The translations under genes and the position numbers were made by a program. From Picocystis sp. L7 (Eukaryota > Chlorophyta > Picocystophyceae > Picocystales > Picocystaceae), in the NCBI GenBank assembly GCA_020975725.1, contig QXJR01000007.1, positions 682,001-746,000 on the forward strand: DNA of 64,000 nt. Reading direction: 5' to 3'. Shown piece after piece: positions 63,547-64,000 of this stretch. Within the stretch, counting starts at the first letter, position 1; each line of letters begins with the position of its first letter. The notes beneath the pieces were generated by a model. The model made no database searches. It was not told where the DNA came from and worked only from the letters and a program-made list of their open reading frames with translations.

Positions 63547-64000
63547 GGCAAAGAAGTGCGCAAAAACCACAGCAACGAAGATGAGGAATGGACGACGCAC
63601 GCACGAGCTCGGCTCCATTGGCGCCACCCGCCCGATCCCAAACCTCGTCGAGGATCCCTGTGTTTGTAGTTACGATTCCTCGCCGGGCCTGCGCGGTTCC
63701 CCGGGTGGCCTGGACCCGGCGTACCGGCCTTCGTTCGCGCTGCTTCCTCGTCAGGCGAAGCGAGAGGGGACGAGTCGAAGCGGATGTTCTCCGTCAAAAG
63801 GAACTGGTGGGGACAAGAGCTGCAGAGGAGGAGATGGGGAGTGTCAGAACGAGGGTTTCATGCACCATCGCCTGTCGAGGACGGGGTTTCTCCATCCACG
63901 AAACAGAGACACCGACCCGGTTCCTCGAAGGGCGAATTCGGTCCAGATCGGTCCTTTTCGGACCATCAGCCGCAGAGCTGATCCAACCGTCAGACTCTCG
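63547..64000. other. Intergenic to the right edge, no supported gene
   Basis: Upstream of the proposed cyclin exon 1. Frames at 63537-63797 (-) and 63784-63981 (+) are short, GC-rich and not protein-like. Confidence 0.45.

Overview
This is nuclear DNA of a photosynthetic unicellular eukaryote with an intron-poor, compact genome. About 31 protein-coding genes lie on both strands, mostly as single open reading frames with short intergenic regions and many divergent or convergent pairs. Chlorophyll synthesis (Mg-chelatase subunit D at the left edge, chlorophyll synthase near 50-51 kb), a long-chain flavodoxin and an LCIB-type (theta) carbonic anhydrase show an alga. A CEP44 centriole gene argues against a red alga, because red algae lack centrioles. 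A green (prasinophyte-like) or secondary-plastid alga fits better, but the sequence does not settle the lineage.

Layout. 1-502: 5' part of CHLD (-). 2.3-3.6 kb: EndoG-like nuclease (-). 4.3-14.1 kb: a 3,253-residue coiled-coil protein carrying two blocks of near-identical 348-bp repeats. 14-19.5 kb: a small unknown protein, a sialidase-like (Asp-box) protein and a Popeye-like membrane protein. 20.9-25.2 kb: three paralogous four-TM proteins of an unrecognised, tetraspanin-like family. 25.3-30.8 kb: a HAD phosphatase fused to glycerol-3-phosphate dehydrogenase, an ankyrin protein and a CobW-type GTPase. 31.3-33.8 kb: two adjacent secreted or surface proteins sharing a Cys-rich module of about 180 residues. 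34.9-41.2 kb: YeeE/YedE sulfur transporter, CAP59 glycosyltransferase, CEP44, SET methyltransferase. 41.3-51.3 kb: flavodoxin, NAF1, a secreted AGE-family epimerase, GET4, GEP4-type phosphatase, chlorophyll synthase. 51.3-63.5 kb: small coiled-coil protein, JmjC oxygenase, ALG13, HARE-HTH protein, RBBP5, coiled-coil protein, LCIB-like carbonic anhydrase, cyclin.

Three genes (CEP44, ALG13, cyclin) have a single 5'-proximal intron reconstructed here from sequence. All three share a GTGCG donor and a GGCTGACC branch-like motif 35-40 nt before the AG. Several intergenic regions hold palindromes that recur upstream of unrelated genes: TGTCGACA, GTTGTGA inverted pairs and CCCTTTCGAAAGGG. These are candidate regulatory sites.

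The least described biology here is the Cys-rich surface module family (31-34 kb), the four-TM CPTNxC/CxCDP family (21-25 kb) and the homogenised repeat array of the giant coiled coil. Several AT-richer stretches of 1-2 kb hold no gene I can support. I found no tRNA, rRNA, CRISPR array or recognisable mobile element.
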